Source: Oceanobacter sp. 1_MG-2023
GTDB lineage: Bacteria; Pseudomonadota; Gammaproteobacteria; Pseudomonadales; Oceanobacteraceae
Assembly: GCF_030689025.1 (NCBI RefSeq)
Contig: NZ_JAUYWA010000002.1
Location: 1-64,000 of the forward strand
Reading direction: 5' to 3'
Length of the DNA: 64,000 nt
Shown: piece after piece, positions 8,873-18,117 of the stretch
Numbering within the stretch: position 1 is the stretch's first letter
How the letters are laid out: each line of letters opens with the position of its first letter
Translations under genes and position numbers: made by a program
Notes under the pieces: generated by a model
Told to the model about the DNA's origin: nothing
What the model saw: the letters and a program-made list of their open reading frames with translations, nothing else
Database searches by the model: none

Positions 8873-11800
8873 TTATTGCGCGGTTGCCAGCTCTACCATA
8901 AAGGCCGGTGTGACGACCAGGTTGTATTTACTGCCATCGTCAAAGATAAACACAGGCAAGCCACTGCGAATTTCCAGGGTACCTACCTCATAACCACCTG
9001 AGGTGATATTGCCCGCAAACTCCAGATCTTCGTCACAGGCTGCAATGCCCATATCCGTGACGTCACCGCTGGCACAGGTCGCTGCGATCACCATGGTGAC
9101 ATCACCGTTGCTGATCGTCAGATTGGTCACAGAAGTCGTGCTCAGGTATGCCGTATCCAGGTTGATGGTAATCGAACGGTCGCCGTACTGCAGACGTAAC
9201 AGGCCAACACCATCTTCCAGACCGGTACGCTCACCCACCAGTCGAATGCTGGCATCGTCCATTCCCAGGGCGGTTGCATCGGCTTCCAAAGCGACGGAAT
9301 ACTCCAGATAAGTGGAAGTGGTTTCGGCATCCAGAATCTGTTCTTCAACATTGATGTCGTTGAGATAGACACCGTTGATGTCCAGATCCAGGGCTACCTC
9401 ATCACCAGCGACCAGATCGGACAAATAAACGTAACGAAAGCCGCCGATCGCTGCCGTTGAACCATTCGCATCGGCAATATTCAAACCGACAGATGCCAAT
9501 TCGTAATAATCAAGACTGCTGGACACTGCCGTCCACCACGACTGTGCATCCTTGATATCCACACTGCCATCCAGAGAAACATCCTGGATACTTGCACCGT
9601 ACATGTAAATCGCACATTCGTAGCCCGATTCCTCATCACCAGAGCAGTCACTTAACGAGAATGTTCTCGCCGTTGGCATACTGATATCACCGTTGGTCAG
9701 ATAGGCTGTCCAGCCATAGTCCGTCATGTTATCCAGCAGGTTGGCAAAGCTATCATCGTAGTCGCTTGCCATCACCACGCCCACGCTGCCATCATCGTTA
9801 TAGGTTACCGTTGCTCCCGTGAAGGTAATCGTGTCGACGGTCGTACCATAACCAGGATCAAGCGGACCAGCATCGAGGTTCGCCAATGCGGCCACTTCCT
9901 GCAGATTATTGGCACCAAGATAGGCGGACAACGACAAACTGGTGGTACCAGAAGCGTTGATTACTTCCAGTTCCCCCGATAACGATGCTTCGCTATACAC
10001 ATATATCGGGAAGCCATAACTGTCTTCGATAATCGAGCCATCAGCCGTCAGTAACGCTTCATCACGAACGCCAATCGTGCCGGCAAAGGCGGTAGAATAG
10101 CCACTGGCCTTGGCCAGTTTGGTGGCACCATCGAGGTTCAGACTCATACCGGCCTCGTCGCCATCGACCAGTGTTGGTACTATGCCGATACTGCCGTCAA
10201 AAGAAAGTACGTTGCCATCGGTATCGGTTGCCTGCAAGACACCGTCAAAATTAACGGAGCCGGTATCGGCCACAAACCAACGTTCAAGATCATTGATGTC
10301 TTCCGCAGAACCACCAACCACGGCGGTCAGCGTGCCTTCTATCTTGTCATCGTTACCGGCATCATTTTTCACCAGCACGTCCATCGTCAGTGAACCGTCC
10401 AGATCACCGGTGTAATTACCCTCACTATCAGACGCACGACTGGCTTCGATATCGATGATCAGGTCTGTGCTGGCTTGGGCAAAGTGTGTGCTATCAGCCA
10501 ATTCACTGACGCCATCCAAATGACTGTTGAGCTGAATACTCAGTGTTTTCAGTCCATCAATGGCTTCAGAGTCAACATATGCAGTCAGACCATTAAACGA
10601 ATCAAAGGTCATTTCTATATTGCCTGTTGCAGAGAAGACTTCGCCATCCTCCAGCCCGGTCATATGGAAACCTGTGATCCCGGCCGTCAGACTGCTGAGG
10701 CCAACACTGACGGTCATCACCGAATCGGCATCAACACTCGCCCCAACACCTTCACCAGAGAAGCTCAAGCTATCAACATAGGTTTCACCAAATGAAGTTG
10801 TGGTGGTGTAGGTCACACTGATGTCTTTGCCATCGTCTGGCTCACCGTCGTCGTCATCATCCAGAAACTCAAGAATCGACAAGCTGACGCCGCTGGCCAA
10901 CAGCTCGCTGGCGGTAATGGTGAAACTGTCATCACCATGATCGGTACTGTCCAGGCTTGCATGGTTTTGGGCAATATAGGCGCCCAATGCAATGTGCTGC
11001 AGCAGGATATCCGTGGCTTCGAACACCAAACCGGGTTCATCGTCAGTATCAACAACCAACTCTGCCAGACCCCGGAAAATATCCGAGTTGTCTTCCATCG
11101 CGCCAATCAATGCTTCGGTTTCTTCGGCTTCGGCATCCAGAGCGGTCAGCAGTGTGCCGGTATCGACGCTCTGGATGGCGTCACTCCAGTCGTTCAGATC
11201 TTCCAGCAAGCTCACTGCATCATCAACCGCTGCCGCCTTACGCTCTTCTTCGCTGAGATCTTCAGAACCGTCATCTATCGTGGTTGTATCCGCGGTGGCT
11301 TCTTCATCTTCAGGGGCAATGCTGGCTTGCTGTTCTTCCAGATGGTATTCGCTGGCAATCAGCGCACCGTCTTCCAGATTACTGCCCGCTTCCTCTGCCG
11401 CATCGGCGGCTCCGGCAAAGATGTCCTCCAGGTCGACGGTGTTGTCGTCGCTGGCATTAATCACAATACCGCCATCGCTGTAATCGGTAGCCAGATCATT
11501 CACGACATTGGCGATATCGGTATCTTTGTTGGTTGCGATGGTGGCAATGGCGGCAACCATGGTGCCATAACGCTGGCTGTCAATATCGGCGCTGGACGAG
11601 CTGGCGGCGGTGATATCGGCAGGAGAAACATTGGTAATATCGACGTTATCCAGACCCAGCAAGGTGGCCGTGGCTTTGTTGACAGCTTCAACTTCGGCAG
11701 CGCTGGCGCCGCTGGGGTACGCTGCGGCGGCACGAATCGCGGCCAAATGCGTGATTGGCGTTACCATCAGGTTCTTGGCAGTGTCTGCACCATAGGATGG

Positions 11801-12253
11801 CAAGATGGCCGACAGAACAAAGTCGCTGTTGTTGTAAAAATAGAATTGGCCAAAGGCATAATTCTGGCCACCCCAGGTGCAGCCACCCGCAGCATCACAT
11901 TTGACCTGGGTCTGGGCATTGGTGGTCATGGTGACCTTGACGGGCACATCGGATGGAATATCCATCTCATCCAGGCTGTAACGGCCCGTGCTATCGGTGC
12001 TGGTGGTACCGTAGCTGGTGGTGCCATCCAGGCTGGTGACGCTAATGTCAGCATCTGTCAGAATCCCTTTGACCGCCAGACCGGTCAGGCTGACCGCTGT
12101 AAGAGAACCAGAGCCAGTACCTGATCCGGTACCTGAACCAGAGCCAGTACCGCTGTTGCTACCATCACTATCACCACTATCACTACCGCCGCCACATGCA
12201 GTCAGAGTCAGTGCAACAGCCAATGCCAATGGCGTCAAAGAAAATCGAGTCAT
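8873..12253 (-). CDS. Very large surface lipoprotein, unknown function
   Basis: The signal peptide ends in a lipobox with Cys20 (LTLTAC), followed by Gly-Gly-Gly-Ser and a low-complexity Ser/Gly/Thr/Asp linker of about 30 residues. This is typical of long surface-exposed lipoproteins. Next comes a carboxypeptidase-regulatory-like segment (TGRYSLDEMDI), then about 1,000 acidic, Asp/Ser/Thr-rich residues predicted to be mostly beta. An acidic stretch DDDDDGEPDDGKD resembles a calcium-binding linker. I recognise no catalytic domain. The start at ATG 12253 (1,126 residues) is preferred over an in-frame GTG at 12259; both have weak ribosome binding sites. It is monocistronic, with its own terminator. 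Confidence 0.8.
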   Translation of the reverse strand: MTRFSLTPLALAVALTLTACGGGSDSGDSDGSNSGTGSGSGTGSGTGSGSLTAVSLTGLAVKGILTDADISVTSLDGTTSYGTTSTDSTGRYSLDEMDIPSDVPVKVTMTTNAQTQVKCDAAGGCTWGGQNYAFGQFYFYNNSDFVLSAILPSYGADTAKNLMVTPITHLAAIRAAAAYPSGASAAEVEAVNKATATLLGLDNVDITNVSPADITAASSSSADIDSQRYGTMVAAIATIATNKDTDIANVVNDLATDYSDGGIVINASDDNTVDLEDIFAGAADAAEEAGSNLEDGALIASEYHLEEQQASIAPEDEEATADTTTIDDGSEDLSEEERKAAAVDDAVSLLEDLNDWSDAIQSVDTGTLLTALDAEAEETEALIGAMEDNSDIFRGLAELVVDTDDEPGLVFEATDILLQHIALGAYIAQNHASLDSTDHGDDSFTITASELLASGVSLSILEFLDDDDDGEPDDGKDISVTYTTTTSFGETYVDSLSFSGEGVGASVDADSVMTVSVGLSSLTAGITGFHMTGLEDGEVFSATGNIEMTFDSFNGLTAYVDSEAIDGLKTLSIQLNSHLDGVSELADSTHFAQASTDLIIDIEASRASDSEGNYTGDLDGSLTMDVLVKNDAGNDDKIEGTLTAVVGGSAEDINDLERWFVADTGSVNFDGVLQATDTDGNVLSFDGSIGIVPTLVDGDEAGMSLNLDGATKLAKASGYSTAFAGTIGVRDEALLTADGSIIEDSYGFPIYVYSEASLSGELEVINASGTTSLSLSAYLGANNLQEVAALANLDAGPLDPGYGTTVDTITFTGATVTYNDDGSVGVVMASDYDDSFANLLDNMTDYGWTAYLTNGDISMPTARTFSLSDCSGDEESGYECAIYMYGASIQDVSLDGSVDIKDAQSWWTAVSSSLDYYELASVGLNIADANGSTAAIGGFRYVYLSDLVAGDEVALDLDINGVYLNDINVEEQILDAETTSTYLEYSVALEADATALGMDDASIRLVGERTGLEDGVGLLRLQYGDRSITINLDTAYLSTTSVTNLTISNGDVTMVIAATCASGDVTDMGIAACDEDLEFAGNITSGGYEVGTLEIRSGLPVFIFDDGSKYNLVVTPAFMVELATAQ

Positions 12254-12434
12254 ATTCACTGTCCGTGTTGGTTAGATTGCCAGACATCTGAACCGTCGTA
12301 ACAGAAAATCTGCCAAGCCAGATGCAATTGCGGCAATAATGGCGGAAAAACAACCAAAGGAAAACAGCTCGGCCGCCAAATTCATCATCATTTCATGACA
12401 ATAAAATACACTTATGGGCAATGAAAAAAGGTGA

Positions 12435-13379
12435 TTATTCCCCCGCTACCGCACCCGACACCAACAGTAAAAACTGTTCATGATCTGCCATGGCTGCAAA
12501 ACTGCTGTCGTCCTTGGCTTGTAAACGTAAAGTCTCTGATTGTTGAATCGCCTGTTCCAGGTCGCGTAATGCTTCTTCAATAAAACCGGATTCAGCATGG
12601 GCACAGGCACGCTGATACATGGCGTGGCTGTTTTCCGGGTCAATATCCAACGCCTTGTTGACCAGGCTGCTGGCCCATTGCGCCTGCCCCAGCAGCAGTG
12701 CGGCATCGGCCTTGTAGGTCAGCGCTTCAACATCATCCGGGCGCAACAGCAAAATCTGGTCGTAGACATTAATCTTGCCTTGCGGACTGCTTTCCTGCGA
12801 TGCCTTCAGCCACAGTGAGTGGATTTCGTTGGTCAGCTCAATTTCTTCCTGAGCGGCCGCAATATGGCGTGACTTACTGTGTAAGTCCCGTTCGAGCTTT
12901 TCCAGCCGCGACTCATAAGAGTCGGTAATGCGTTTGATTTCATCGTTGGCGTAGGCACCCACCCGCTCTTTGACGTCGCGCAGGGAGTTCCAGCCCACCA
13001 ACACCAGCAGTGTTGACGATCCGGCAATCAGATAAAAGAAATAGGTAACCGTGTCGGTAGCGTAGGTCAGTGCCCGATCCGCCACCTGAAATTCACGCTC
13101 GACGACCTTTTCAGTGAACTCAACCCGTGCATCGGCGAGCATCTGACGCAGGTTTTTCACTTCATCAAGGATGTAGCGCTCGGTGAACGCGGTATACAAG
13201 GGGGCTTGTAACTGATTAATGGTGGTTTCGGCTTTTTCGTCGGCCGTGATGGAGGTGCGATCATCCGACGGTTCGGATGCCGCAAAGCAAAACGCAGCAA
13301 CCAGCCATAAGCCAGTTGCTGCGCCAAGCCGAAGCAGCAGATGCGTGAATTGTGTTATGCCGTTTGCTGCTGTTTCCAT
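12435..13379 (-). CDS. Membrane-anchored TPR protein, overlapping the ectoine aspartokinase gene
   Basis: Function is not recognised. The 314 residues show a signal-like first hydrophobic segment (about 15-33), a periplasmic helical stretch, a transmembrane helix (about 113-128, FFYLIAGSSTLLVLVGW), a charged coiled-coil (about 130-180) and two or three TPR-like repeats (about 200-285) containing DQILLLRPDD and KALDIDPEN. This resembles a sensor or scaffold anchored in the inner membrane. Its ATG at 13379 lies 25 bases inside the 3' end of ask, so it is probably the last gene of the ectoine operon and translationally coupled. A role in osmotic sensing or EctABC assembly is a guess. Confidence 0.75.
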   Translation of the reverse strand: METAANGITQFTHLLLRLGAATGLWLVAAFCFAASEPSDDRTSITADEKAETTINQLQAPLYTAFTERYILDEVKNLRQMLADARVEFTEKVVEREFQVADRALTYATDTVTYFFYLIAGSSTLLVLVGWNSLRDVKERVGAYANDEIKRITDSYESRLEKLERDLHSKSRHIAAAQEEIELTNEIHSLWLKASQESSPQGKINVYDQILLLRPDDVEALTYKADAALLLGQAQWASSLVNKALDIDPENSHAMYQRACAHAESGFIEEALRDLEQAIQQSETLRLQAKDDSSFAAMADHEQFLLLVSGAVAGE

Positions 13380-14815
13380 ATATCTGCCTGCTCTACCAAT
13401 CGGGAATGAAGTGCCTTGACGGCGGTTGCGTAATCCGCATCGCTGACCAGGAACATCATATCCACCTGGCGCATTGCCTGGTGAACCGAATGGATATTGA
13501 CACCGGCATCCGACAAAGCCCCAGCGGCGCTCTGCAACAGCCCGGGTATCTTCATATCACTGCCAATAGCACTGACCATCGCCAATTTTTCAACCCGAAC
13601 ATCTGCATCGGTATATACCTGACGCAGACGATCCATCAGCCAGTTAATACGGCGTTTGTTACCTTTCAGGTAAAAGGTCTCGGTGTTGGCATTAAAGTCT
13701 TTGGTCAGTACCCGTACGCCGGATTCAAAGACCAGATCGGCCATTTTCTGTCCGTGGGTAGCGTCACCAACCATATCCTGGTCAAACACTTCCAACGCCC
13801 AGACGTTGCGCGTTCCGGCAATGATTTCAACTTTTGGGGTACTACTGCAGTAGTCTCGACGAATCTCGGTGCCCTGATGTTCCGGCTCGAAAGTATTGCG
13901 CACAATAAGGCGAATATTCTTTTTACGCAAACCGGCAGCTGCCCGTGGGTGAATCGCTTCCATACCCAGGTTGGCCAGCTGGTCAGCAACATCGTAATTG
14001 GTCATGCCGATCGGTTTGACATTCTCGGCACCCACCAGCAAGGGGTCGGCAGTGCTGAAGTGATATTCCTTGTGAATAACCGCTTCACAGGCATCGGTCA
14101 TGGTCGCGATCTTACTGAACGTCATCTCGCTATAACCACGATCATAGGTGCGCATCAAGCCTTCCCGACACTGGGTATAGCCGGTCACGATGGGCATTTC
14201 CGTTTCCAGGTCAATGCCCTGAAACGCCTTGAGAATATGGTCGGCAAAACTCATCTGGGTATCAGAGCGCCAGTTGGTCAGGTCAACAAAACGGGCATTG
14301 ACATCATGCTGGCGCAACAACAACACAGAGTTATACGCACTGTGGGCTTCTCCCATGGCGCTGAGCATTTCGCGCACACGATGCAAATGATCGTCGAGCT
14401 GGAAGTGACCAAAGCTGCACACCGCTTCCAGATGCTCCAGACAATCCCGGACATCATCCATACGATTGGTAATAAACTGGTCAGCCCGTTTGCGCACCAT
14501 ATCGTTGTTCAGACCGGCGGAACCGAACATGCCCATATTGATCGCCAGCATGGCATTCAATACGTCCTGTAAACGCGACTGCCAGGAGCGGGCATCATCC
14601 ATTTCGGCAAACAGGGCATAAACACCGGCTTCACCGGTTTTTTTATGTTCCAACAAACCATTGGTAATGCCGCTGTAAGCGGATACTACAAAAATCCGGC
14701 GATACAGACTGACGTCAGCATTACTGACTGAACGCGGACGCATCCAGATATTCTTCAGCACATGCTGATATTGACTCATCGACGTACCGCCGATTTTTTC
14801 GACACTATGTGTCAT
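13355..14815 (-). CDS. ask_ect: Ectoine-specific aspartate kinase
   Basis: This enzyme phosphorylates aspartate, the first step toward aspartate semialdehyde, and is the specialised isoenzyme found with ect genes. The 486 residues start with the kinase signature VEKIGGTSMSQ. C-terminal ACT-like regulatory segments are visible (KLAMVSAIGSDMKIPGLLQS and the following stretch). The ectoine-type enzyme is thought to escape the usual lysine/threonine feedback. CAGGAG precedes the ATG. It lies downstream of ectC (60-base gap) and its end overlaps the TPR gene by 25 bases. Confidence 0.94.
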   Translation of the reverse strand: MTHSVEKIGGTSMSQYQHVLKNIWMRPRSVSNADVSLYRRIFVVSAYSGITNGLLEHKKTGEAGVYALFAEMDDARSWQSRLQDVLNAMLAINMGMFGSAGLNNDMVRKRADQFITNRMDDVRDCLEHLEAVCSFGHFQLDDHLHRVREMLSAMGEAHSAYNSVLLLRQHDVNARFVDLTNWRSDTQMSFADHILKAFQGIDLETEMPIVTGYTQCREGLMRTYDRGYSEMTFSKIATMTDACEAVIHKEYHFSTADPLLVGAENVKPIGMTNYDVADQLANLGMEAIHPRAAAGLRKKNIRLIVRNTFEPEHQGTEIRRDYCSSTPKVEIIAGTRNVWALEVFDQDMVGDATHGQKMADLVFESGVRVLTKDFNANTETFYLKGNKRRINWLMDRLRQVYTDADVRVEKLAMVSAIGSDMKIPGLLQSAAGALSDAGVNIHSVHQAMRQVDMMFLVSDADYATAVKALHSRLVEQADIWKQQQTA

Positions 14816-14875
14816 GTAAACACTCTCTCCTGCGAGGTTCAGACTGAACGAGATGCCCGGTTGCGGTTGCCCGAC

Positions 14876-15277
14876 TTATACCGACAGCGGCTCATCGTTC
14901 AGCTTGTAAGCACCATCATCATCATGAATTTCTTTGCCGTTCAACGGCGGATTAAAGACGCACGCCATCTCCATATCGGCGGTCGTGGCACGCAACAAAT
15001 GTTTGTCGTGCTGATCGAGGATATAAAGCGTACCCGCGGTAATGGGGTATATCTTACCATCGGCACAGGTTTCGATCTCGCCTTCACCGCTCATGCAATA
15101 GACCGATTCCAAGTGGTTTTTATACCAGATCGGGGTTTCTGTGCCTTTGAATATCGTCGTGATATGGAAGGAAAAGCCCATATTATCGTCGGCCAATAAC
15201 ATACGCACGCTTTTCCAGGTGCCGCCGTCAATCGAGCGTTCAGAGTTTTCACAGTCTTGCAGAGTACGAACAATCAT
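14876..15277 (-). CDS. ectC: L-ectoine synthase
   Basis: EctC closes N-gamma-acetyl-diaminobutyrate to ectoine. It is a small cupin of 133 residues. The metal ligands known from EctC structures are all present at the expected positions: E57, Y85 and H93. AAGGGA before the ATG supports the start. It is the third gene of ectABC-ask. No ectD (hydroxylase) gene is seen, so the product of this cluster should be ectoine rather than hydroxyectoine. Confidence 0.97.
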   Translation of the reverse strand: MIVRTLQDCENSERSIDGGTWKSVRMLLADDNMGFSFHITTIFKGTETPIWYKNHLESVYCMSGEGEIETCADGKIYPITAGTLYILDQHDKHLLRATTADMEMACVFNPPLNGKEIHDDDGAYKLNDEPLSV

Positions 15278-15358
15278 GGATAGTCCCTTGTAAGTTTTTC
15301 AAACCAGAATAAACGAGCAACGGGCGACCAGTGTACAGGCCACCCGTCAGTGGGGAGG

Positions 15359-16630
15359 TCAGGACGCGTCAGCAACCCGGCTGCGTTCAGCCAGCACATC
15401 GTTGATACAGGATTCCAGAATATCCAGCCCCTTGTTGAGGTTGGCTTCTTCAATCGTCAGCGGCGTCAGGATTTTTACCACCTGTCCATCGGAACCACTG
15501 GTTTCGATAATCAACCCACGTGTGAACGCCTGTGCGGTAATGTCACCGGCCACGTCACCGGACGCAAACTCCAGCCCTTGCATAATGCCGCGACCCTTGT
15601 GTTTGCAGTCTCCGGCGTGCTGCGCCTGAATGCTCTTCAGACGGTTTTTCAGTACAAAAGCCTTGTGCTTGACCTCTGCCGAGAAGCTGTCATCAGCCCA
15701 GTAGGTCTCCAGCGCCCGGCGGGCGGTAACAAAGGCGTGGTTGTTACCCCGGAAGGTACCGTTGTGCTCACCTGGCTTCCAGGTGTCGTACTTGTCTTTC
15801 AGCAACACCACGGCCATCGGCAAACCATAACCGCCCAGTGATTTGGACAAGGTGATGATGTCCGGCTGGATATCAAACTCTTCAAAACTGAAAAACGTAC
15901 CGCTGCGGCCACAACCGGCCTGGATATCATCCACAATCAGCAACATGTCATAACGACGGCACAGCGCCTGCAGACCACGCATCCATTCGGCGCTGGCGAC
16001 ATTCAGGCCACCTTCACCCTGGATGCACTCAACGATGACTGCAGCGGGATGACCCAGACCTGAAGAACCGTCTTTTAATGCTTTTTCGAAGTACTTCAGC
16101 GTATCAAAATCACCGAGGTAACCATCAAACGGCATAAACTGCACACCGGTTGTCGGCATGCCGATGGATTTTTTGTAATAGCCGTTGGCAGTGACCGCCG
16201 CTGCGCCCTGGGTAACACCGTGGAAACCATTGGTAAACGACACAATGGTTTGTCGGCCGGTATTCATTCGCGCCACTTTCAGGGCCGCTTCAACCGCATT
16301 GGTACCGGTTGGGCCAGTAAACTGGACTTTGTAGTTCATGCCGCGGGGCTTGAGAATATGGCTCTGGAAGGTTTCCAGAAAATCCCGCTTCGCCTCAGTA
16401 TGCATATCGAGGCCATGTGTCACACCATCAGCCTCAATATATTCAATCAGTGCCTGTTTGAATGCCGGGTTGTTATGGCCGTAATTCAAGGTTCCTGCGC
16501 CGCCAAGAAAGTCGACATATTCCTTGCCCTGGTCATCAACCAGAGTGGCATTCAATGCCTTTTGAAACACAACCGGAAAAGCACGGCAGTAACCACGAAC
16601 GTTCGACTCTATCTCTTTGAAAATACCCAT
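15359..16630 (-). CDS. ectB: Diaminobutyrate-2-oxoglutarate aminotransferase
   Basis: EctB converts aspartate semialdehyde to L-2,4-diaminobutyrate using glutamate and PLP. The 423-residue protein shows the class III aminotransferase core, with ECIQGEGG, VDDIQAGCGRSG and the PLP lysine K263 in LSKSLGGYG. The reading frame stays open 35 codons further upstream (to 16735), but the ATG at 16630 has AAGGAG at ideal spacing and gives the usual EctB N terminus (MGIFKEIES). The gap to ectA is 13 bases. Confidence 0.97.
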   Translation of the reverse strand: MGIFKEIESNVRGYCRAFPVVFQKALNATLVDDQGKEYVDFLGGAGTLNYGHNNPAFKQALIEYIEADGVTHGLDMHTEAKRDFLETFQSHILKPRGMNYKVQFTGPTGTNAVEAALKVARMNTGRQTIVSFTNGFHGVTQGAAAVTANGYYKKSIGMPTTGVQFMPFDGYLGDFDTLKYFEKALKDGSSGLGHPAAVIVECIQGEGGLNVASAEWMRGLQALCRRYDMLLIVDDIQAGCGRSGTFFSFEEFDIQPDIITLSKSLGGYGLPMAVVLLKDKYDTWKPGEHNGTFRGNNHAFVTARRALETYWADDSFSAEVKHKAFVLKNRLKSIQAQHAGDCKHKGRGIMQGLEFASGDVAGDITAQAFTRGLIIETSGSDGQVVKILTPLTIEEANLNKGLDILESCINDVLAERSRVADAS

Positions 16631-16643
16631 AATCCAGTGCTCC

Positions 16644-17252
16644 TTATTGATTAACCAGTGGTTCAGCAACTGCCGGGTCAGACACAACAAAAGGTCCGAT
16701 CGAGACGCGGGTCTCGGTAGCGTGCTCACCGCCAAAATGCTGTTGTTGATCGAACATCACATCTGTTTCCAACGCTGCACCCAGGTCCCGCGCCAGACGG
16801 CGGAAGGTATTCCAGGAAGCAGTGTTGTCAGCGGTGATGCTGGTGTGGACATAACGAATGTGAGGCCCTTGCTGTTCGATCAGTCGTGACAGCATTTGGC
16901 TGGCCAGTCCCTGACCACGGGCATGAGGGGCAACCGCCACCTGCCAGACAAACAGCACATCCGGCTGTTCCGGCACCCGATAGCCCGAAATAAATCCGGC
17001 CAGCTGGTTGGGGGATTCCGCCAGAATCGAGGTATCCCGAAAGTGCGTGCATTGCAGCAAATTGCAATACATTGAATTGACATCTAAGGGCTTACATTCA
17101 TTGATCAGCTTGAAAACTGAATTCCCATCAGTGGAATTTGGTTTCCGGAAGAGAATATTACTTTGATCTGTATTGGTAATTTCGGACATTTCCGACAATG
17201 CATCAGTCACACATTTTATAGAGCCGCCTACTGAAGCCACATACAGCCTCAT
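16644..17252 (-). CDS. ectA: L-2,4-diaminobutyrate acetyltransferase
   Basis: EctA acetylates diaminobutyrate with acetyl-CoA, the second ectoine-specific step. It is a GNAT protein with the acetyl-CoA loop APHARGQGLAS and the family segment NSMYCNLLQCTHF. The ATG at 17252 (202 residues) has GAGG five bases away. A second ATG at 17189 gives 181 residues, closer to typical EctA length but with a poorer site. Both are possible; the upstream one is kept. It is first in the operon, divergent from ectR. Confidence 0.94.
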   Translation of the reverse strand: MRLYVASVGGSIKCVTDALSEMSEITNTDQSNILFRKPNSTDGNSVFKLINECKPLDVNSMYCNLLQCTHFRDTSILAESPNQLAGFISGYRVPEQPDVLFVWQVAVAPHARGQGLASQMLSRLIEQQGPHIRYVHTSITADNTASWNTFRRLARDLGAALETDVMFDQQQHFGGEHATETRVSIGPFVVSDPAVAEPLVNQ

Positions 17253-17267
17253 TACGCCTCAACCATT

Positions 17268-17306
17268 TATTTAGTACACGAAGCATTTTAGTCGCTCACC
17301 TAAATA
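17268..17306. promoter_or_regulatory. Putative EctR operator: two inverted TATTTAG half-sites
   Basis: TATTTAGT lies at 17268-17275 on the plus strand. Its near mirror, TATTTAGG on the minus strand, is at 17299-17306. They flank the -10 element; the second lies within the promoter spacer. From memory, the half-site described for Methylophaga EctR is TATTTAGT, so the identity is notable, but it was not checked. Repression by the adjacent MarR-type protein would follow from this position. Confidence 0.45.
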
Positions 17307-17313
17307 CTTACAA
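17285..17313 (-). promoter_or_regulatory. Candidate sigma-70-type promoter of the ectABC-ask operon
   Basis: On the minus strand TTGTAA (17313-17308) is followed by a 17-base spacer and TAAAAT (17290-17285). This is a good match to the -35/-10 consensus, 33 to 61 bases before the ectA ATG at 17252. The surrounding 220-base ectA-ectR gap is strongly AT-rich. The spacer contains one of the putative EctR half-sites. Confidence 0.6.
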
Positions 17314-17481
17314 CCCTAAACAAAATTAAGATCAAAATTTAACCAAAAACCAGAACCTGTACCGTTTTTGCCCCAAAACGCCGGATTCAGTCCCATCCAG
17401 ACAATCACCATTTTCTTCGTATTCTAATGATCACTGACAAGGTAGAATCTGCTCTCTATCTACCCGACAGTTGTGCCTCTC

Positions 17482-17994
17482 ATGAAACGTTATGATGAAG
17501 TCCTGGTCGCCCTGCGACGTATAATCCGTGCCACCGATTTACACTCCAAACAACTCAGTAAAACGTCTGGCCTGACCGCTCCCCAGCTACTGATACTGCA
17601 AACCTTGCGTCACAACGACGATATGACCGTTGGCGAAGTGGCGCGCAAGGTCAGCTTGTCGCAGGCCACCGTCACCACCATTATTGATCGGCTGGAGAAA
17701 CGGGGTTACGTTGTACGGGAGCGCGGTAGCCAGGATAAACGCAAGGTGTATGTTCATCTGACGGAAGACGCACAAAAAGCCTTGCTGCATGCACCTCGTC
17801 CGTTACAGGAAAGTTTTATTCGCCAGTTCCAGGATCTGCAGGAATGGGAACAGACCATGATTCTCAGTTCACTGGAACGCGTGGCCTATATGATGGATGC
17901 GCAACATATTGACGCATCCCCGGTGCTGGATGTTGGTGCTCTTGATCGTATCGGCAATAATGCCTCGACGGACCTTGCGCCCGGGAACTCCTGA
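17482..17994 (+). CDS. ectR: MarR-family regulator of ectoine synthesis
   Basis: The 170-residue protein has the winged helix-turn-helix of MarR proteins (about residues 30-100). Its recognition region is DMTVGEVARKVSLSQATVTT, followed by the wing RERGSQDKRKVYVHLT. The N terminus RYDEVLVALRRIIRATDLHSK matches the EctR1 type I recall from methylotrophs and halophiles. An in-frame GTG at 17473 is an alternative start; neither site has a clear Shine-Dalgarno sequence. It is divergent from ectA, the usual arrangement, and likely represses ect transcription at low salinity. Confidence 0.88.
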   Translation: MKRYDEVLVALRRIIRATDLHSKQLSKTSGLTAPQLLILQTLRHNDDMTVGEVARKVSLSQATVTTIIDRLEKRGYVVRERGSQDKRKVYVHLTEDAQKALLHAPRPLQESFIRQFQDLQEWEQTMILSSLERVAYMMDAQHIDASPVLDVGALDRIGNNASTDLAPGNS

Positions 17995-18117
17995 TTTACT
18001 GCCGCATCTCAGGACAACGCTGTATTAATTGTCTTGACCTGATGCCAGTCACACACTTGTCACGCTGGCTGTGATACTCAGTACATAGCCTTATCAACCC
18101 AGGAAGGAGAGAAATCC

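Noticed and set aside
10937..12124. 395-codon open frame opposite the large lipoprotein gene
   Set aside because: No recognisable domain, Gly/Ile/Val-rich low-complexity translation mirroring the Asp/Ser/Thr-rich protein on the other strand.
12075..12190. Short repeats suggestive of a repeat array
   Set aside because: They encode the Ser/Gly/Thr linker of the lipoprotein. Units are irregular and in frame; no CRISPR-like spacers.
13352..14572. 406-codon open frame opposite ask
   Set aside because: Antisense to a strongly conserved aspartokinase, with no family signature.
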